NCBI RefSeq assembly: GCF_000368965.1
Contig: NZ_KB849780.1
Location: forward strand, 310,001-374,000
Direction of reading: 5' to 3'
Length of the DNA stretch: 64,000 bases
Source: Acinetobacter calcoaceticus DSM 30006 = CIP 81.8
Lineage (GTDB): Bacteria > Pseudomonadota > Gammaproteobacteria > Pseudomonadales > Moraxellaceae
Part shown: positions 1 through 8,224 of the stretch, in pieces
Position numbering within the stretch: the stretch's first letter is position 1
Layout of the letters: the number at the start of each line of letters is the position of its first letter
Made by a program: the position numbers and the translations under genes
Notes under the pieces: generated by a model
What the model was told of the DNA's origin: nothing
Databases searched by the model: none
What the model saw: only the letters and a program-made list of their open reading frames with translations

Positions 1-856
1 CTAAACCAAGGAAAAATAACAAATATGCAAAATAAGCGATAATGCCAATACCTATTCCCACTGTTAAGTAAGTTGCTACCGCAACTGGGTTGATATGAAT
101 TACGCCAAAGAAGGTAAGAGCAATAACCACTGCAACACTTAATAAAAATGAGAAAGCAATTTTTGGGGCATTTTTATTTTCTATTACAGGTTTATTCCAA
201 TTATCAGCTTGTTGGCGCAATTGATTGAAAGACTGTAGCTGTGGAATCGCTAATGCACGGAAAATGAGTAAAGCAACCAACATCCCAAGGCCACCTATAC
301 CAAAACCCAGATGCCAGCCATGATCACGAGCCAATATACCTGTAATAAGTGGGGCAATAAACGACCCCATATTAATTCCTATATAAAAAATAGAGAAGCC
401 GGCATCACGTCTATTATCTTGGGCTTTATATAATGTTCCGACAATTACTGAAATACAGGTTTTAAATAACCCCGACCCAATAACAATAAGGACTAAACCG
501 AAATAAAAAAAGAATTGATCAAAGATAGGAGTAAGTGCAATCGATAAATGACCTAATGCAATAATGATGGAACCATACCAGACAGATCTTGCTTGGCCTA
601 ACCAGTTATCGGCAATCCAACCGCCTAAAACGGTCATTAAATACATAGAGCCAGCAAATAACCCAACAATTGCTGCTGCGGTAGGACGATCAAGCCCTAA
701 ACCACCATCATTGACCATCGCAACCATGTAAAGAACCAATAAGGGACGAATTCCATAGTAAGAAAACCGTTCCCACAGTTCAGTAAAAAATAAAGTTTTT
801 AAGGGTTTTGGATGGCCGAAAAAAGCTGTGTCGCATTGTTCGAGTTCATGCTTCAT
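1..856 (-). CDS. POT-family proton-coupled peptide transporter, 3' end outside window
   Basis: Only the first 285 codons lie in the window; the gene runs off the left edge. The product begins [10 protein letters not shown] and carries the PTR2/POT signature [13 protein letters not shown] at about residues 23-35, followed by hydrophobic segments and [19 protein letters not shown], which is the usual start of the fold. POT proteins are inner-membrane symporters that import di- and tripeptides with protons, with 12-14 helices and about 500 residues, so a little over half is visible. The start at 856 has AAAGGA upstream at good spacing; an in-frame ATG at 874 is possible but lacks a ribosome binding site. 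Substrate range cannot be told from this part. Confidence 0.85.
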   Translation of the reverse strand, partial: MKHELEQCDTAFFGHPKPLKTLFFTELWERFSYYGIRPLLVLYMVAMVNDGGLGLDRPTAAAIVGLFAGSMYLMTVLGGWIADNWLGQARSVWYGSIIIALGHLSIALTPIFDQFFFYFGLVLIVIGSGLFKTCISVIVGTLYKAQDNRRDAGFSIFYIGINMGSFIAPLITGILARDHGWHLGFGIGGLGMLVALLIFRALAIPQLQSFNQLRQQADNWNKPVIENKNAPKIAFSFLLSVAVVIALTFFGVIHINPVAVATYLTVGIGIGIIAYFAYLLFFLGL

Positions 857-1539
857 TTCAAATCCTTTGAACATATTTGTAGTTAAATAAACCAAACTTT
901 TAGTTTGTTTAATTATAAAAAAAAGTTATGTTTTATTTTATAGTTTTTTTTAAATTGAAAAGCAAGTTGGTCATGTATAAAAAAGGTATATAACAAATGG
1001 TAAAAAATGGAAAAGTGAAAAACTATATTGTGAAAAGCTAAGCTATTAGACTATTACGCACCAAAGCTGATCAAAACTATGCCTCATAGCAGAGAGCTCC
1101 ATAAGGAAAATAAGAATTAAGTTGTTTTTAACGAGCCTTAAAAATAGAAGTGTTGTAAAAAAGAAAAAGAATTTCAGAAAACCTCAGTATTTTAATGGGT
1201 GAGCTGTAACGCAAAAGACGACTTTTTTAATTTTTTTCAAAATTACTTTTCAAGGTAATATTTAAATTGAAGCCTTTTTGGCAAAGGCATAATTAGATGT
1301 AGAGTTCTCATCTAAGAGTTAGAATTTCATAAATCATCGTTTATTATTTTTTATTCATTGTAATAAGAATGCCAGCTTGCTATATAAGAAAGTATTATGA
1401 TCATGAATTACTGTTAGAAATTGATGCGATGATTCATATTAGCGCAACAATTTTGCACTAAATTAGGGCGATTGTGAGCTATTCTTGTATGCCATAATTT
1501 GAAAATGTCTGAATATGGTGCATTTAACTATGCAAACAG

Positions 1540-1545
1540 TATAAT
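1540..1545 (+). promoter_or_regulatory. Possible -10 element of glnA promoter
   Basis: A perfect TATAAT lies about 150 bases before the glnA start. No good -35 hexamer sits 16-18 bases upstream, so the promoter may be activator-dependent. Transcription would begin near 1552, just ahead of the short leader ORF. Confidence 0.35.
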
Positions 1546-1570
1546 GGGTTCAAGACAAGGGACCTAAATC

Positions 1571-1639
1571 ATGGATAGTTATAAGCAATTCAATGTTTTA
1601 GGTAAGTCTTATAAAGTTGGTATGAGATTTGCTTTATAA
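1571..1639 (+). CDS. Possible 22-codon leader ORF upstream of glnA
   Basis: An ATG at 1571 is preceded by AAGGGA (1557-1562) at 8-base spacing and opens a 22-codon frame that starts MDSYKQF and ends MRFAL-stop. It lies between the TATAAT at 1540 and glnA and ends 54 bases before the glnA start. The peptide has no run of one amino acid that would suggest classical attenuation. I do not recognise it. It may be a leader peptide or a chance frame; the ribosome binding site is the main argument for translation. Confidence 0.3.
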   Translation: MDSYKQFNVLGKSYKVGMRFAL

Positions 1640-1656
1640 ATACCAGCAATTAACAC

Positions 1657-1671
1657 GCACTTAACAAGTGC
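1657..1671 (+). promoter_or_regulatory. Perfect inverted repeat in glnA leader
   Basis: GCACTT-AAC-AAGTGC is a perfect palindrome with a 3-base centre. It ends 14 bases before the glnA ribosome binding site (GGAG, 1686-1689). It could be an operator or a short RNA hairpin near the initiation region. Confidence 0.3.
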
Positions 1672-1693
1672 AACAAAATTTCATTGGAGCAAA

Positions 1694-3109
1694 ATGAGCA
1701 TGGCGAACAAGGTCCTTCAACTCATACAAGAAAGTGGCGCAAAATGGGTCGATTTTCGCTTTACTGATACTAAGGGTAAAGAACAGCACGTAACTTACCC
1801 AGCTGATTCTATTGATGAAGATACTTTTGAAGACGGTAAAATGTTTGATGGTTCTTCAATCGCTGGTTGGAAAGGCATTGAAGCATCTGACATGATTTTA
1901 CGTCCAGATGCAGAAACTGGTTTTGTTGACCCGTTCTTTGCTGAACCAACTGTAGTTGTGACTTGTGACGTTATTGAACCTTCAACTGGTCAAGGTTATG
2001 AGCGTGACCCACGTTCGATTGCTCGCCGTGCAGAAGAATACTTAAAATCTACAGGTATCGGTGATACTGCATTCTTTGGTCCAGAACCAGAATTCTTTGT
2101 ATTTGATGAAGTGAAGTGGGACATCGATATGTCTGGCGCTCGTCATACATTGATCGCTGAAGAAGCTGCTTGGTCTACTGGTAAAGATTACGAGTCTGGT
2201 AACTCTGGTCACCGTCCACGTGTTAAAGGCGGTTACTTCCCAGTTCCTCCAGTTGATTCTTCACAAGATATGCGTGCAGAAATGTGTGCGAAAATCGAAG
2301 ACATCATGGGCCCTGGTCGTGTAGAAGTACACCACCACGAAGTTGCTTCTTGCCAATTAGAAATTGGTGTGAGCTTCAATACTCTTGTACGTAAAGCTGA
2401 CGAAGTTCAACAATTCAAATATGCTGTTTGGAACGTTGCGCACCAATATGCAAAAACTGCAACCTTTATGCCTAAACCAATGGTAGGCGATAATGGTTCA
2501 GGTATGCATGTTCATATGTCTATCTCTAAAGATGGCAAGAACTTGTTTGCTGGTGATGAATATGCAGGCCTTTCTGAAATGGCATTGTACTTCATCGGTG
2601 GTGTCATCAAGCACGCTCGTGCATTGAATGCGATCACAAACCCATCTACAAACTCATACAAGCGTTTGGTTCCTCATTTCGAAGCGCCAATCATGCTTGC
2701 TTACTCAGCACGTAACCGCTCTGCGTCTATCCGTATTCCATACGTTTCTAGCCCTAAAGGTAAGCGTATCGAAGCTCGTTTCCCAGACCCAATGATGAAC
2801 CCGTACTTAGGTTTCGCTGCATTGTTAATGGCTGGTATCGACGGTATCCAAAACAAGATCCATCCGGGCGAAGCTGCTGATAAGAACTTGTATGATCTTC
2901 CTCCAGAAGAAGAAGCGAAAATCCCAACAGTTGCTCATAGCTTAGATATGGCTCTTGAAGCACTTCAAGCAGATCACGAATTCTTGTTAAAAGGCGGCGT
3001 GTTCACTAAAGAAATGCTTGATGCATACATCGAACTTAAAACTGAAGATGTACGTCGTCTTAACACGACTACTCACCCAGTTGAGTTTGATATGTACTAC
3101 AGCTTGTAA
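1694..3109 (+). CDS. glnA: Type I glutamine synthetase
   Basis: Makes glutamine from glutamate, ammonia and ATP; it is the main ammonia-assimilating enzyme and works as a cytoplasmic dodecamer. The 471 residues match the family length. DGSSIAGW at 52-59 is the conserved N-terminal latch region, and the C-terminal NLYDLPPEE places the adenylylation tyrosine at about residue 400, so this is a GSI-beta enzyme switched off by GlnE-type adenylylation. The start at 1694 has GGAG only 4 bases away; the in-frame ATG at 1700 (469 residues) has 10-base spacing and is equally possible. The gene stands alone and ends in a strong terminator. Confidence 0.97.
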   Translation: MSMANKVLQLIQESGAKWVDFRFTDTKGKEQHVTYPADSIDEDTFEDGKMFDGSSIAGWKGIEASDMILRPDAETGFVDPFFAEPTVVVTCDVIEPSTGQGYERDPRSIARRAEEYLKSTGIGDTAFFGPEPEFFVFDEVKWDIDMSGARHTLIAEEAAWSTGKDYESGNSGHRPRVKGGYFPVPPVDSSQDMRAEMCAKIEDIMGPGRVEVHHHEVASCQLEIGVSFNTLVRKADEVQQFKYAVWNVAHQYAKTATFMPKPMVGDNGSGMHVHMSISKDGKNLFAGDEYAGLSEMALYFIGGVIKHARALNAITNPSTNSYKRLVPHFEAPIMLAYSARNRSASIRIPYVSSPKGKRIEARFPDPMMNPYLGFAALLMAGIDGIQNKIHPGEAADKNLYDLPPEEEAKIPTVAHSLDMALEALQADHEFLLKGGVFTKEMLDAYIELKTEDVRRLNTTTHPVEFDMYYSL

Positions 3110-3122
3110 TACTTATTTTCAT

Positions 3123-3150
3123 AAAAAAGCCTGCTTATGCAGGCTTTTTT
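3123..3150 (+). terminator. Rho-independent terminator of glnA
   Basis: GCCTGC and GCAGGC pair around a TTAT loop, flanked by A and T runs that extend the stem, followed by six T. It sits 13 bases after the glnA stop codon. Confidence 0.9.
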
Positions 3151-3235
3151 ATTGCTTGGAATGTTGATTGAATTCTCTACGTTTTTTATCAAAAAATTGG
3201 GTTAAACTAAGTGCGAGTTTTCATGTGAGCAGATT

Positions 3236-3745
3236 ATGCGTAAACGGCAACCAGTACTTAAACAGGAAAAGACTTTAAATCCTGAGTTGAAAAAATGGTT
3301 GTATGCGTCCGGTTCTCTGACTCAACAATTGACTGATCTTGGTGGTGGTCAGTTCAGTGTAAAACCTTTTAAAGAACACTTTCAGCGTTTAACTTTTGCA
3401 GATAGCCAATGGATGAATATGCCTCATACTCACACCTCATGGGTGCGTGAGACTTATTTATATGGCAGTGAGGCAGAACCTTGGGTTAAAGCAAAAAGTA
3501 TTTTTCCTATTTTAAGCCTACAAAAAAAAGCCCGCATATTTCAGCATATTGGTTCTACACCGATTGGATTTTTTCTATTTCAAAGAACGACACCATTTTG
3601 TGACCGCCGTGTCATTCGTTTGCCAGAAGGGTGGACGCGACAAAGTTGCTATACTTGGCATGGGTGTAAATTTATTGTCCAAGAAACATTCTTACCAGCT
3701 TTTGAAGCTTTTCTACATCAGCAGCACGACAAGGAACTACTATGA
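3236..3745 (+). CDS. ubiC: Chorismate--pyruvate lyase
   Basis: Removes pyruvate from chorismate to give 4-hydroxybenzoate, the first committed step of ubiquinone synthesis; cytoplasmic. The 169 residues match the family. SWVRETYLYG (about residues 68-77) holds the substrate-binding arginine, and the C-terminal VQETFLPAF carries the conserved glutamate. Its stop overlaps the start of ubiA by four bases (ATGA), so the two are translationally coupled and supply consecutive steps. Identification rests on these motifs and the neighbour, and both agree. Confidence 0.93.
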   Translation: MRKRQPVLKQEKTLNPELKKWLYASGSLTQQLTDLGGGQFSVKPFKEHFQRLTFADSQWMNMPHTHTSWVRETYLYGSEAEPWVKAKSIFPILSLQKKARIFQHIGSTPIGFFLFQRTTPFCDRRVIRLPEGWTRQSCYTWHGCKFIVQETFLPAFEAFLHQQHDKELL

Positions 3746-4620
3746 CGACTGCAACAGATACCACATGGCGTCAGCGTTTAGAAGCATACTATTATCTATG
3801 TCGATTTGATAAGCCAGTTGGAACAGAACTGGTTTTTTGGCCAACCATGTGGGCACTTTGGGTTGCTGCAGAAGGAAGGCCGCCATTGCATATTCTTTTG
3901 GCAATGGTCTTAGGTACAATTTTTATGCGTGCTGCTGGTTGTGCCATTAATGACTTTGCGGACCGTAAAGTAGATGCGCATGTTGAACGCACTAAAACAC
4001 GTCCATTAGCAACTGGGGTAATTCGTCCGAGAGAAGCAATATATGTATTTTTAGCTCTAGTATTTGCTAGCGCTTGTACTTTGTTCTTTTTACCTATAGC
4101 GACATTCTATTGTGCACTAGCTGGATTAGTTTTAGCATTTATATATCCCTTCATGAAAAGATATACCCATTTACCACAAGTGGTTTTAGGTATGGCATTT
4201 TCTTGGGGAATTCCAATGTCATTTACTGCGATGGGTAAGCCTTTAGATATAACGTGTTGGCTTCTTTATTTTGGTAATCTAGCTTGGACAGTCGCTTATG
4301 ACACTCAATATGCCATTACTGACCGTGAATACGATTTAAAAATTGGCGTAAAATCTACAGCAATTCTTTTTGGTCGATATGACATCCAGATTATTGCGCT
4401 TTTACAAGCAACCAGTCTTGTTTTGATTGGTTCGGCACTGTATTTAGAAAATATTTTATTTCCATGGGCGATCATTGCTTTGATTGTTGTTGCATTCGAT
4501 TTTATATATCAAACAATTAAAACCAAAGACCGCAACCCTCAAGTCTGTTTTTGGGCATTCCGTCACAATCGCTGGGTTGGATTAATCATTTTTCTGGGAA
4601 TAGTTTTAAATTTCATATAG
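3742..4620 (+). CDS. ubiA: 4-hydroxybenzoate polyprenyltransferase
   Basis: Attaches the polyprenyl tail to 4-hydroxybenzoate in the inner membrane, the second step of ubiquinone synthesis. The 292-residue protein is strongly hydrophobic with about eight to nine membrane segments. Both aspartate-rich motifs of UbiA prenyltransferases are present: NDFADRKVD at 70-78 and DTQYAITDREYD at 187-198, which bind the magnesium-diphosphate. It overlaps ubiC by four bases and is followed by a terminator. Confidence 0.96.
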   Translation: MTTATDTTWRQRLEAYYYLCRFDKPVGTELVFWPTMWALWVAAEGRPPLHILLAMVLGTIFMRAAGCAINDFADRKVDAHVERTKTRPLATGVIRPREAIYVFLALVFASACTLFFLPIATFYCALAGLVLAFIYPFMKRYTHLPQVVLGMAFSWGIPMSFTAMGKPLDITCWLLYFGNLAWTVAYDTQYAITDREYDLKIGVKSTAILFGRYDIQIIALLQATSLVLIGSALYLENILFPWAIIALIVVAFDFIYQTIKTKDRNPQVCFWAFRHNRWVGLIIFLGIVLNFI

Positions 4621-4640
4621 TAAAAATGACCGTAAGGTTG

Positions 4641-4668
4641 AAAAGTGTTCTATGCAGAGCACTTTTTT
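4641..4668 (+). terminator. Terminator of ubiCA
   Basis: AAAAGTGTTC and GAGCACTTTT form a 10-base-pair stem (one G-U pair) with a six-base loop, followed by T residues. Confidence 0.8.
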
Positions 4669-4734
4669 TATGTCTTAATATTTGTGCATAAAAATATGCG
4701 GAATAAATAACACATAACATAAAAAGGATATTTT

Positions 4735-6072
4735 ATGAAACGGTCAAAAATTGCTTTAGCTATAACATTATCAGTTTCAGCATTATTTCTTACAGCATGT
4801 AATGACGATGATGATGACTATACTGGTGTGAACCCTGATAAAACATATATTTCTGAAAAAGCCTATTCTAAGGATAGTTTAGAGGGTGCTTCATCTATAA
4901 AAGTCATGACCTATAACATGGTCAATGTGCAAGGGAAAACAGCAGAAGCAACCGCACTAGTAATGTTCCCTAAAATTGCTCAACCTAAAGATGGTTATCG
5001 CGTAGTGGTATGGGAACACGGCACTGTAGGCGTAGGGGACAGTTGTGCGCCAAGTAATAGTACGATTAATCCACGTTTCAAAATTTTAGCCGATACATTA
5101 TTAGCTGCTGGATATGTGATTGTGGCACCAGATTACGAAGGTCTTGGTACAAAAGGAATCCATCCATATCTTAATTTAGCTAGTGAAGCTAAATCAGCAT
5201 TAGCCGCTGTTAAAGCAGCAAAAGATCATTATGGTACTCAGTTAAATGGTGATTGGATGTCTGTAGGCCAGTCACAAGGAGGTCAGGCATCTATAGGTAC
5301 TGCTGAATATGCAAATACAGATGCAAGTTATAAAGGTGCTGTAGCGGGAGCACCTGCATCGAGCTTGGGTACAATTATTCTTGATGTGGCACCAAATGCA
5401 TTAGCATTAATTGAGCAGCAAGAAATTAATGCTAATGTAGCTTTAGATAAACGAGTATCTATTGACTCTTATGCTACCCTGCTAGCTTATGCAGCTTTAA
5501 CTGGTGTTGGTATTAAAGCCTATGAACCACGGTTTGAATATAGAGATATATTTCAAACAAGAACAAAGCCTTTAGCTGAGTTTGCAGAAGGAAGTACTGG
5601 AGAAAATGGTCTGTGTTTAGATAGTGCTGATCCGAGTCTTAGTCTAATTAATAAATTTAAAGAAGATATTATTAGATTTATGACTGATAACCCAGATAAA
5701 AAAGTTATGGATTATCCTGGACTTGATGCTAATAATTTTAAGTCAAATGAGACTGTTCAGAAATTTCTACTCGCAAGTCAGCCTGGTACAAAACGTTTAG
5801 ATAAACCTGTATATATTGCTCAAGGTAAGCTTGATACCAATGTCCCTTATCCAATTACTCAAATGATGGTGGCTGGACTGGTAACTTTGGGTTCACCTAA
5901 CATTAAACTAGATCTAGTAGAAAATGCGACACATACCCAAGCCATTGTTTGTAAAAATGCTGATATCTATCAATTTATACAAAAGAATATGCCTGCTAAG
6001 ACAAATGCTGTTGTAGACCCATCGATAATTGATGCAAGTGGAAAACAAGAATGTACTGGAGTAGCACAATAA
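4735..6072 (+). CDS. Secreted lipase-like alpha/beta hydrolase, lipoprotein
   Basis: The N-terminus is a lipoprotein signal ending in the lipobox LTAC (Cys22), followed by an aspartate-rich tether, so the protein is probably anchored to the outer membrane. The body is an alpha/beta hydrolase of the secretory-lipase type. GQSQGG puts the nucleophile at Ser180, GKLDTNVPY gives Asp367 and ENATHTQ gives His400, a complete triad in the usual order. VVWEHGTVGV near 92-101 probably forms the oxyanion region. The substrate is unknown; a lipid ester or polyester is a reasonable guess. A paralogue lies at 46449-47678 with the same layout. The gene is transcribed alone and has its own terminator. Confidence 0.85.
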   Translation: MKRSKIALAITLSVSALFLTACNDDDDDYTGVNPDKTYISEKAYSKDSLEGASSIKVMTYNMVNVQGKTAEATALVMFPKIAQPKDGYRVVVWEHGTVGVGDSCAPSNSTINPRFKILADTLLAAGYVIVAPDYEGLGTKGIHPYLNLASEAKSALAAVKAAKDHYGTQLNGDWMSVGQSQGGQASIGTAEYANTDASYKGAVAGAPASSLGTIILDVAPNALALIEQQEINANVALDKRVSIDSYATLLAYAALTGVGIKAYEPRFEYRDIFQTRTKPLAEFAEGSTGENGLCLDSADPSLSLINKFKEDIIRFMTDNPDKKVMDYPGLDANNFKSNETVQKFLLASQPGTKRLDKPVYIAQGKLDTNVPYPITQMMVAGLVTLGSPNIKLDLVENATHTQAIVCKNADIYQFIQKNMPAKTNAVVDPSIIDASGKQECTGVAQ

Positions 6073-6098
6073 TTTTTTGTATTTAAAATATTCAAGTT

Positions 6099-6127
6099 AA
6101 AAGGGTCCTAAAGAGGGCCCTTTTTTT
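6099..6127 (+). terminator. Terminator of the lipase-like gene
   Basis: AAAAGGGTCC pairs with GGGCCCTTTT (one G-U pair) around a six-base loop, with seven T at the end. Confidence 0.85.
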
Positions 6128-6178
6128 GTTATATTGTTACACATTCTGAAATCGATACCATTTGAGTTTGAAGCATTT

Positions 6179-6379
6179 ATGAGCCAGCCAACTGTTGAAA
6201 AAAAATCTGTTCCTTGGTTATTAATGGGATTAGGTTTACTCATTCCTTTTCTGATTATTGGAATTCTTTTCTTGGCTGCAAAAAGTGATGCTAAAACTAA
6301 AAAACAATATGAACAGCAACGTCTAGAAATGGCAAAAAGAATAGCTGAGAAAGAAGCAGCAAATTCTGAAAAGAAATAG
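6179..6379 (+). CDS. Small single-pass membrane protein, 66 residues
   Basis: The product starts MSQPTVEKKSVPWLL, has one long membrane segment (about residues 12-33) and ends in a charged, lysine- and glutamate-rich tail likely to be helical (KQYEQQRLEMAKRIAEKE). A longer frame begins at a TTG at 6134, but the ATG at 6179 is a more likely start, with GAAG a few bases upstream. I do not recognise the protein. It follows the lipase-like gene after a terminator, so it probably has its own promoter. Confidence 0.6.
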   Translation: MSQPTVEKKSVPWLLMGLGLLIPFLIIGILFLAAKSDAKTKKQYEQQRLEMAKRIAEKEAANSEKK

Positions 6380-6389
6380 CACTAGCTTT

Positions 6390-6833
6390 TTAATGAATAT
6401 CCTTTTGTAGCTGACGTACACTTGGAATGTTTGTATAGCGTCTTACAGTGTAACCTGCTTCTGTGAGCATTTGATCACGAATACGATCTTCTTCCGCTTT
6501 TTCAAGGTGAGAAGGGTCATCTAACTCAATAATGGCAATTACTTCCATCTTGTCGTTAAGCACAACGAAGTCGGTAACTTTACGGTTGAACTGACTACGA
6601 ATTTTATAGTCCTTACTGGTAATTAAAGCGCTAAAAGCCACTTGTGCTAAAACATGATAACTTGGAAAACTTTGTTTTAAGCGGATAAACATTTGAGTTT
6701 CAAAGTTGGTAATAACAGGGCGAGCAAAGAATTTTTGTTTTGGAAATAAATAAGGGCGTAAACAAACAGCAAGAAAAATGCAGGTGCTGATGCAACCTAA
6801 AACAATAAAAAATAAGTGACTCGATTCGAACAT
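6390..6833 (-). CDS. DUF2726 domain protein with N-terminal membrane anchor
   Basis: A membrane segment covers about residues 7-25. The rest matches the DUF2726 pattern: a basic stretch KIRSQFNRKVTDFVVL followed by VIAIIELDDPSH and a C-terminal GYTVRRY. This fold resembles PD-(D/E)xK nucleases, and DFVV plus IELDD would be the metal-binding residues, but no activity is known for the family that I can cite. The gene lies downstream of the first tRNA-Asn, separated from it by a terminator hairpin. Confidence 0.75.
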   Translation of the reverse strand: MFESSHLFFIVLGCISTCIFLAVCLRPYLFPKQKFFARPVITNFETQMFIRLKQSFPSYHVLAQVAFSALITSKDYKIRSQFNRKVTDFVVLNDKMEVIAIIELDDPSHLEKAEEDRIRDQMLTEAGYTVRRYTNIPSVRQLQKDIH

Positions 6834-6852
6834 GTGAAGGCATCATACAAAT

Positions 6853-6881
6853 AAAAACCCACTCATGATGAGTGGGTTTTT
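6853..6881 (-). terminator. Terminator after tRNA-Asn copy 1
   Basis: AAAAACCCACTCA pairs with TGAGTGGGTTTTT around a three-base loop. On the minus strand it follows the tRNA at once and ends in five T. It separates the tRNA from the DUF2726 gene. Confidence 0.85.
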
Positions 6882-6889
6882 AAGAATCT

Positions 6890-6965
6890 TGGCTCTCCAA
6901 CCTGGGCTCGAACCAGGGACCTGCGGATTAACAGTCCGTCGCTCTACCGACTGAGTTATTGGAGA
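6890..6965 (-). tRNA. tRNA-Asn(GTT), copy 1
   Basis: The 76-nt cloverleaf has acceptor TCTCCAA/TTGGAGA, discriminator G and encoded CCA. The anticodon loop CTGTTAA gives GTT. The T arm contains GGTTCGAGCC. Compared with copies 2 and 3, position 10 is A instead of G, which produces an A-C mismatch at 10-25 in the D stem. It has its own promoter and terminator. Confidence 0.95.
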
Positions 6966-6977
6966 ATCTGGAAAAAG

Positions 6978-7006
6978 ATTTTAGGCAGGAAAGGGGGCTG
7001 GGTCAA
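6978..7006 (-). promoter_or_regulatory. Promoter of tRNA-Asn copy 1
   Basis: On the minus strand TTGACC (7006-7001), a 17-base spacer and TAAAAT (6983-6978) lie 12 bases before the tRNA 5' end. The fit to the sigma-70 consensus is very good. Confidence 0.8.
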
Positions 7007-7111
7007 GTCTTAAAAATGGAATTAGTGAGAATATCTAATCGTTTGGTTTAAAAATATTCGAAACATTGATTTTATTAACAATAATAGAAAATTATTAAAT
7101 GATGAGAAAAG

Positions 7112-7139
7112 AAAAAGCCCGCAATAGATGCGGGCTTTT
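7112..7139 (-). terminator. Terminator after tRNA-Asn copies 3 and 2
   Basis: AAAAGCCCGCA pairs with TGCGGGCTTTT around a five-base loop; the minus strand ends in a T run. It lies 8 bases beyond copy 2. Confidence 0.85.
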
Positions 7140-7146
7140 AGAATCT

Positions 7147-7222
7147 TGGCTCTCCCACCTGGGCTCGAACCAGGGACCTGCGGATTAACAGTCCGTCGCT
7201 CTACCGACTGAGCTATGGGAGA
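7147..7222 (-). tRNA. tRNA-Asn(GTT), copy 2
   Basis: Same body as copy 1 with anticodon GTT and encoded CCA. The acceptor is TCTCCCA/TGGGAGA, so the sixth pair is C-G where the other copies have A-T, a compensated change. Position 10 is the normal G. It lies 8 bases after copy 3 in one transcript. Confidence 0.96.
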
Positions 7223-7230
7223 TTAGTAGA

Positions 7231-7306
7231 TGGCTCTCCAACCTGGGCTCGAACCAGGGACCTGCGGATTAACAGTCCGTCGCTCTACCGACTGAGCTAT
7301 TGGAGA
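7231..7306 (-). tRNA. tRNA-Asn(GTT), copy 3
   Basis: A 76-nt cloverleaf with acceptor TCTCCAA/TTGGAGA, anticodon GTT, G10 and encoded CCA. It is first in the two-tRNA transcript with copy 2, driven by the promoter at 7318-7346. Confidence 0.96.
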
Positions 7307-7317
7307 ATCTGATGCGC

Positions 7318-7346
7318 ATTTTATGGATGAAATCTAAAAGCGTCAA
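7318..7346 (-). promoter_or_regulatory. Promoter of the tRNA-Asn pair (copies 3 and 2)
   Basis: TTGACG (7346-7341), a 17-base spacer and TAAAAT (7323-7318) precede the tRNA. The GCGC just after the -10 is the kind of GC-rich discriminator seen at stringently controlled promoters; that control is inference. Confidence 0.8.
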
Positions 7347-7407
7347 TAAGAATATTAAAGAAAATGAATCGTTTGCTTGATTAATATGCTTTTAAGGTAC
7401 TAAAAAT

Positions 7408-7438
7408 AAAAAAACCACCCAAAATAGGGTGGTTTTTT
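7408..7438 (-). terminator. Terminator of sodB
   Basis: AAAAAAACCACCC and GGGTGGTTTTTT pair around a six-base loop 15 bases after the sodB stop. The T run on the minus strand is at least six bases. Confidence 0.9.
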
Positions 7439-7452
7439 ATAAAGAAATAAAA

Positions 7453-8079
7453 TTATTTCTCTACACCAGCTGGTTGGCCTGCAAGTTTTGCATTCGCATA
7501 GTCCCAGTTCACAAGGCTTTCTAAGAAAGTTGCGATGTATTTAGGACGTAAGTTACGGAAATCGATGTAGTAAGCATGTTCCCATACGTCAATTGTTAAT
7601 ACAGCAATTTGACCATGTGCAAGTGGCGTGTCTGCATTAGAAGTTTTAGTAATAGATAATTTACCATTTACTTCATCAGCAACTAACCAAGCCCAGCCTG
7701 AACCGAATTGAGTTGTTGCAGCAGCAGCAAATTCTTCTGCAAATTTTTCGTAGCTACCAAAAGCTTCTTCAATTTTAGCAGCGATTGCGCCAGTAGGCTT
7801 ACCACCACCATTTGGTTTCATAGAATTCCAATAGAATGTATGGTTCCAAACTTGAGCAGCGTTATTGAAAATACCAGCTTTAGATGCATCACCAGCAGTT
7901 GCTTTGATGATTTCTTCTAAAGTTTTACCTTCAAGGTCAGTCCCTTTGATTAAGTTGTTTAAGTTAACAACATAGGTATTGTGGTGTTTATCGTGATGGT
8001 ATTCTAAAGTTTCTTTACTAATATGTGGCGCTAAATCATCATAGCCATATGGAAGTGCAGGTAAAGTAATGGTTGTCAT
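7453..8079 (-). CDS. sodB: Iron superoxide dismutase
   Basis: Converts superoxide to oxygen and hydrogen peroxide in the cytoplasm. The 208-residue product starts MTTITLPALP and shows all four metal ligands in context: EYHHDKHH (about His28), NHTFYW, and DVWEHAYY with its Asp and His. The glutamine in NNAAQVWNHTFYW and the FGSGWAWL segment are typical of the iron rather than manganese type. A frame 11 codons longer exists, but its start lies upstream of the likely -10 element, and AAGGA precedes the ATG at 8079. Confidence 0.96.
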   Translation of the reverse strand: MTTITLPALPYGYDDLAPHISKETLEYHHDKHHNTYVVNLNNLIKGTDLEGKTLEEIIKATAGDASKAGIFNNAAQVWNHTFYWNSMKPNGGGKPTGAIAAKIEEAFGSYEKFAEEFAAAATTQFGSGWAWLVADEVNGKLSITKTSNADTPLAHGQIAVLTIDVWEHAYYIDFRNLRPKYIATFLESLVNWDYANAKLAGQPAGVEK

Positions 8080-8103
8080 GTTCCTATTCCTTGCATTTGC
8101 TGG

Positions 8104-8132
8104 GTTATACAATTAAGTGGCTCTATTGTAAA
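8104..8132 (-). promoter_or_regulatory. Promoter of sodB
   Basis: TTTACA (8132-8127), a 17-base spacer and TATAAC (8109-8104) lie 25 bases before the start codon. This position also argues against the longer sodB frame. Confidence 0.5.
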
Positions 8133-8224
8133 TGATTCTGTTCACAATAGGGCATCGTTTTAAAGAACTATACACAATAAAGATCTAATTAATACGCATA
8201 ACACAGATTGAAAAAAAGACTTAA

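Larger units (their letters stand above)
857..1693. other. AT-rich intergenic region holding the glnA leader
   Basis: This 837-base gap is divergent between the POT transporter and glnA. It is very AT-rich and I find no ORF of normal size. The right third holds a TATAAT hexamer (1540-1545), a short ORF with its own ribosome binding site (1571-1639) and a perfect inverted repeat (1657-1671). The left two thirds show nothing I can name. A sigma-54 or NtrC site might be expected before glnA, but I see only poor matches. Confidence 0.6.

Noticed and set aside
1020..1540. NtrC or sigma-54 sites before glnA
   Set aside because: GG-N10-GC and GCAC half sites occur, but the flanking bases match the consensus poorly; they would be expected by chance in such a long gap.
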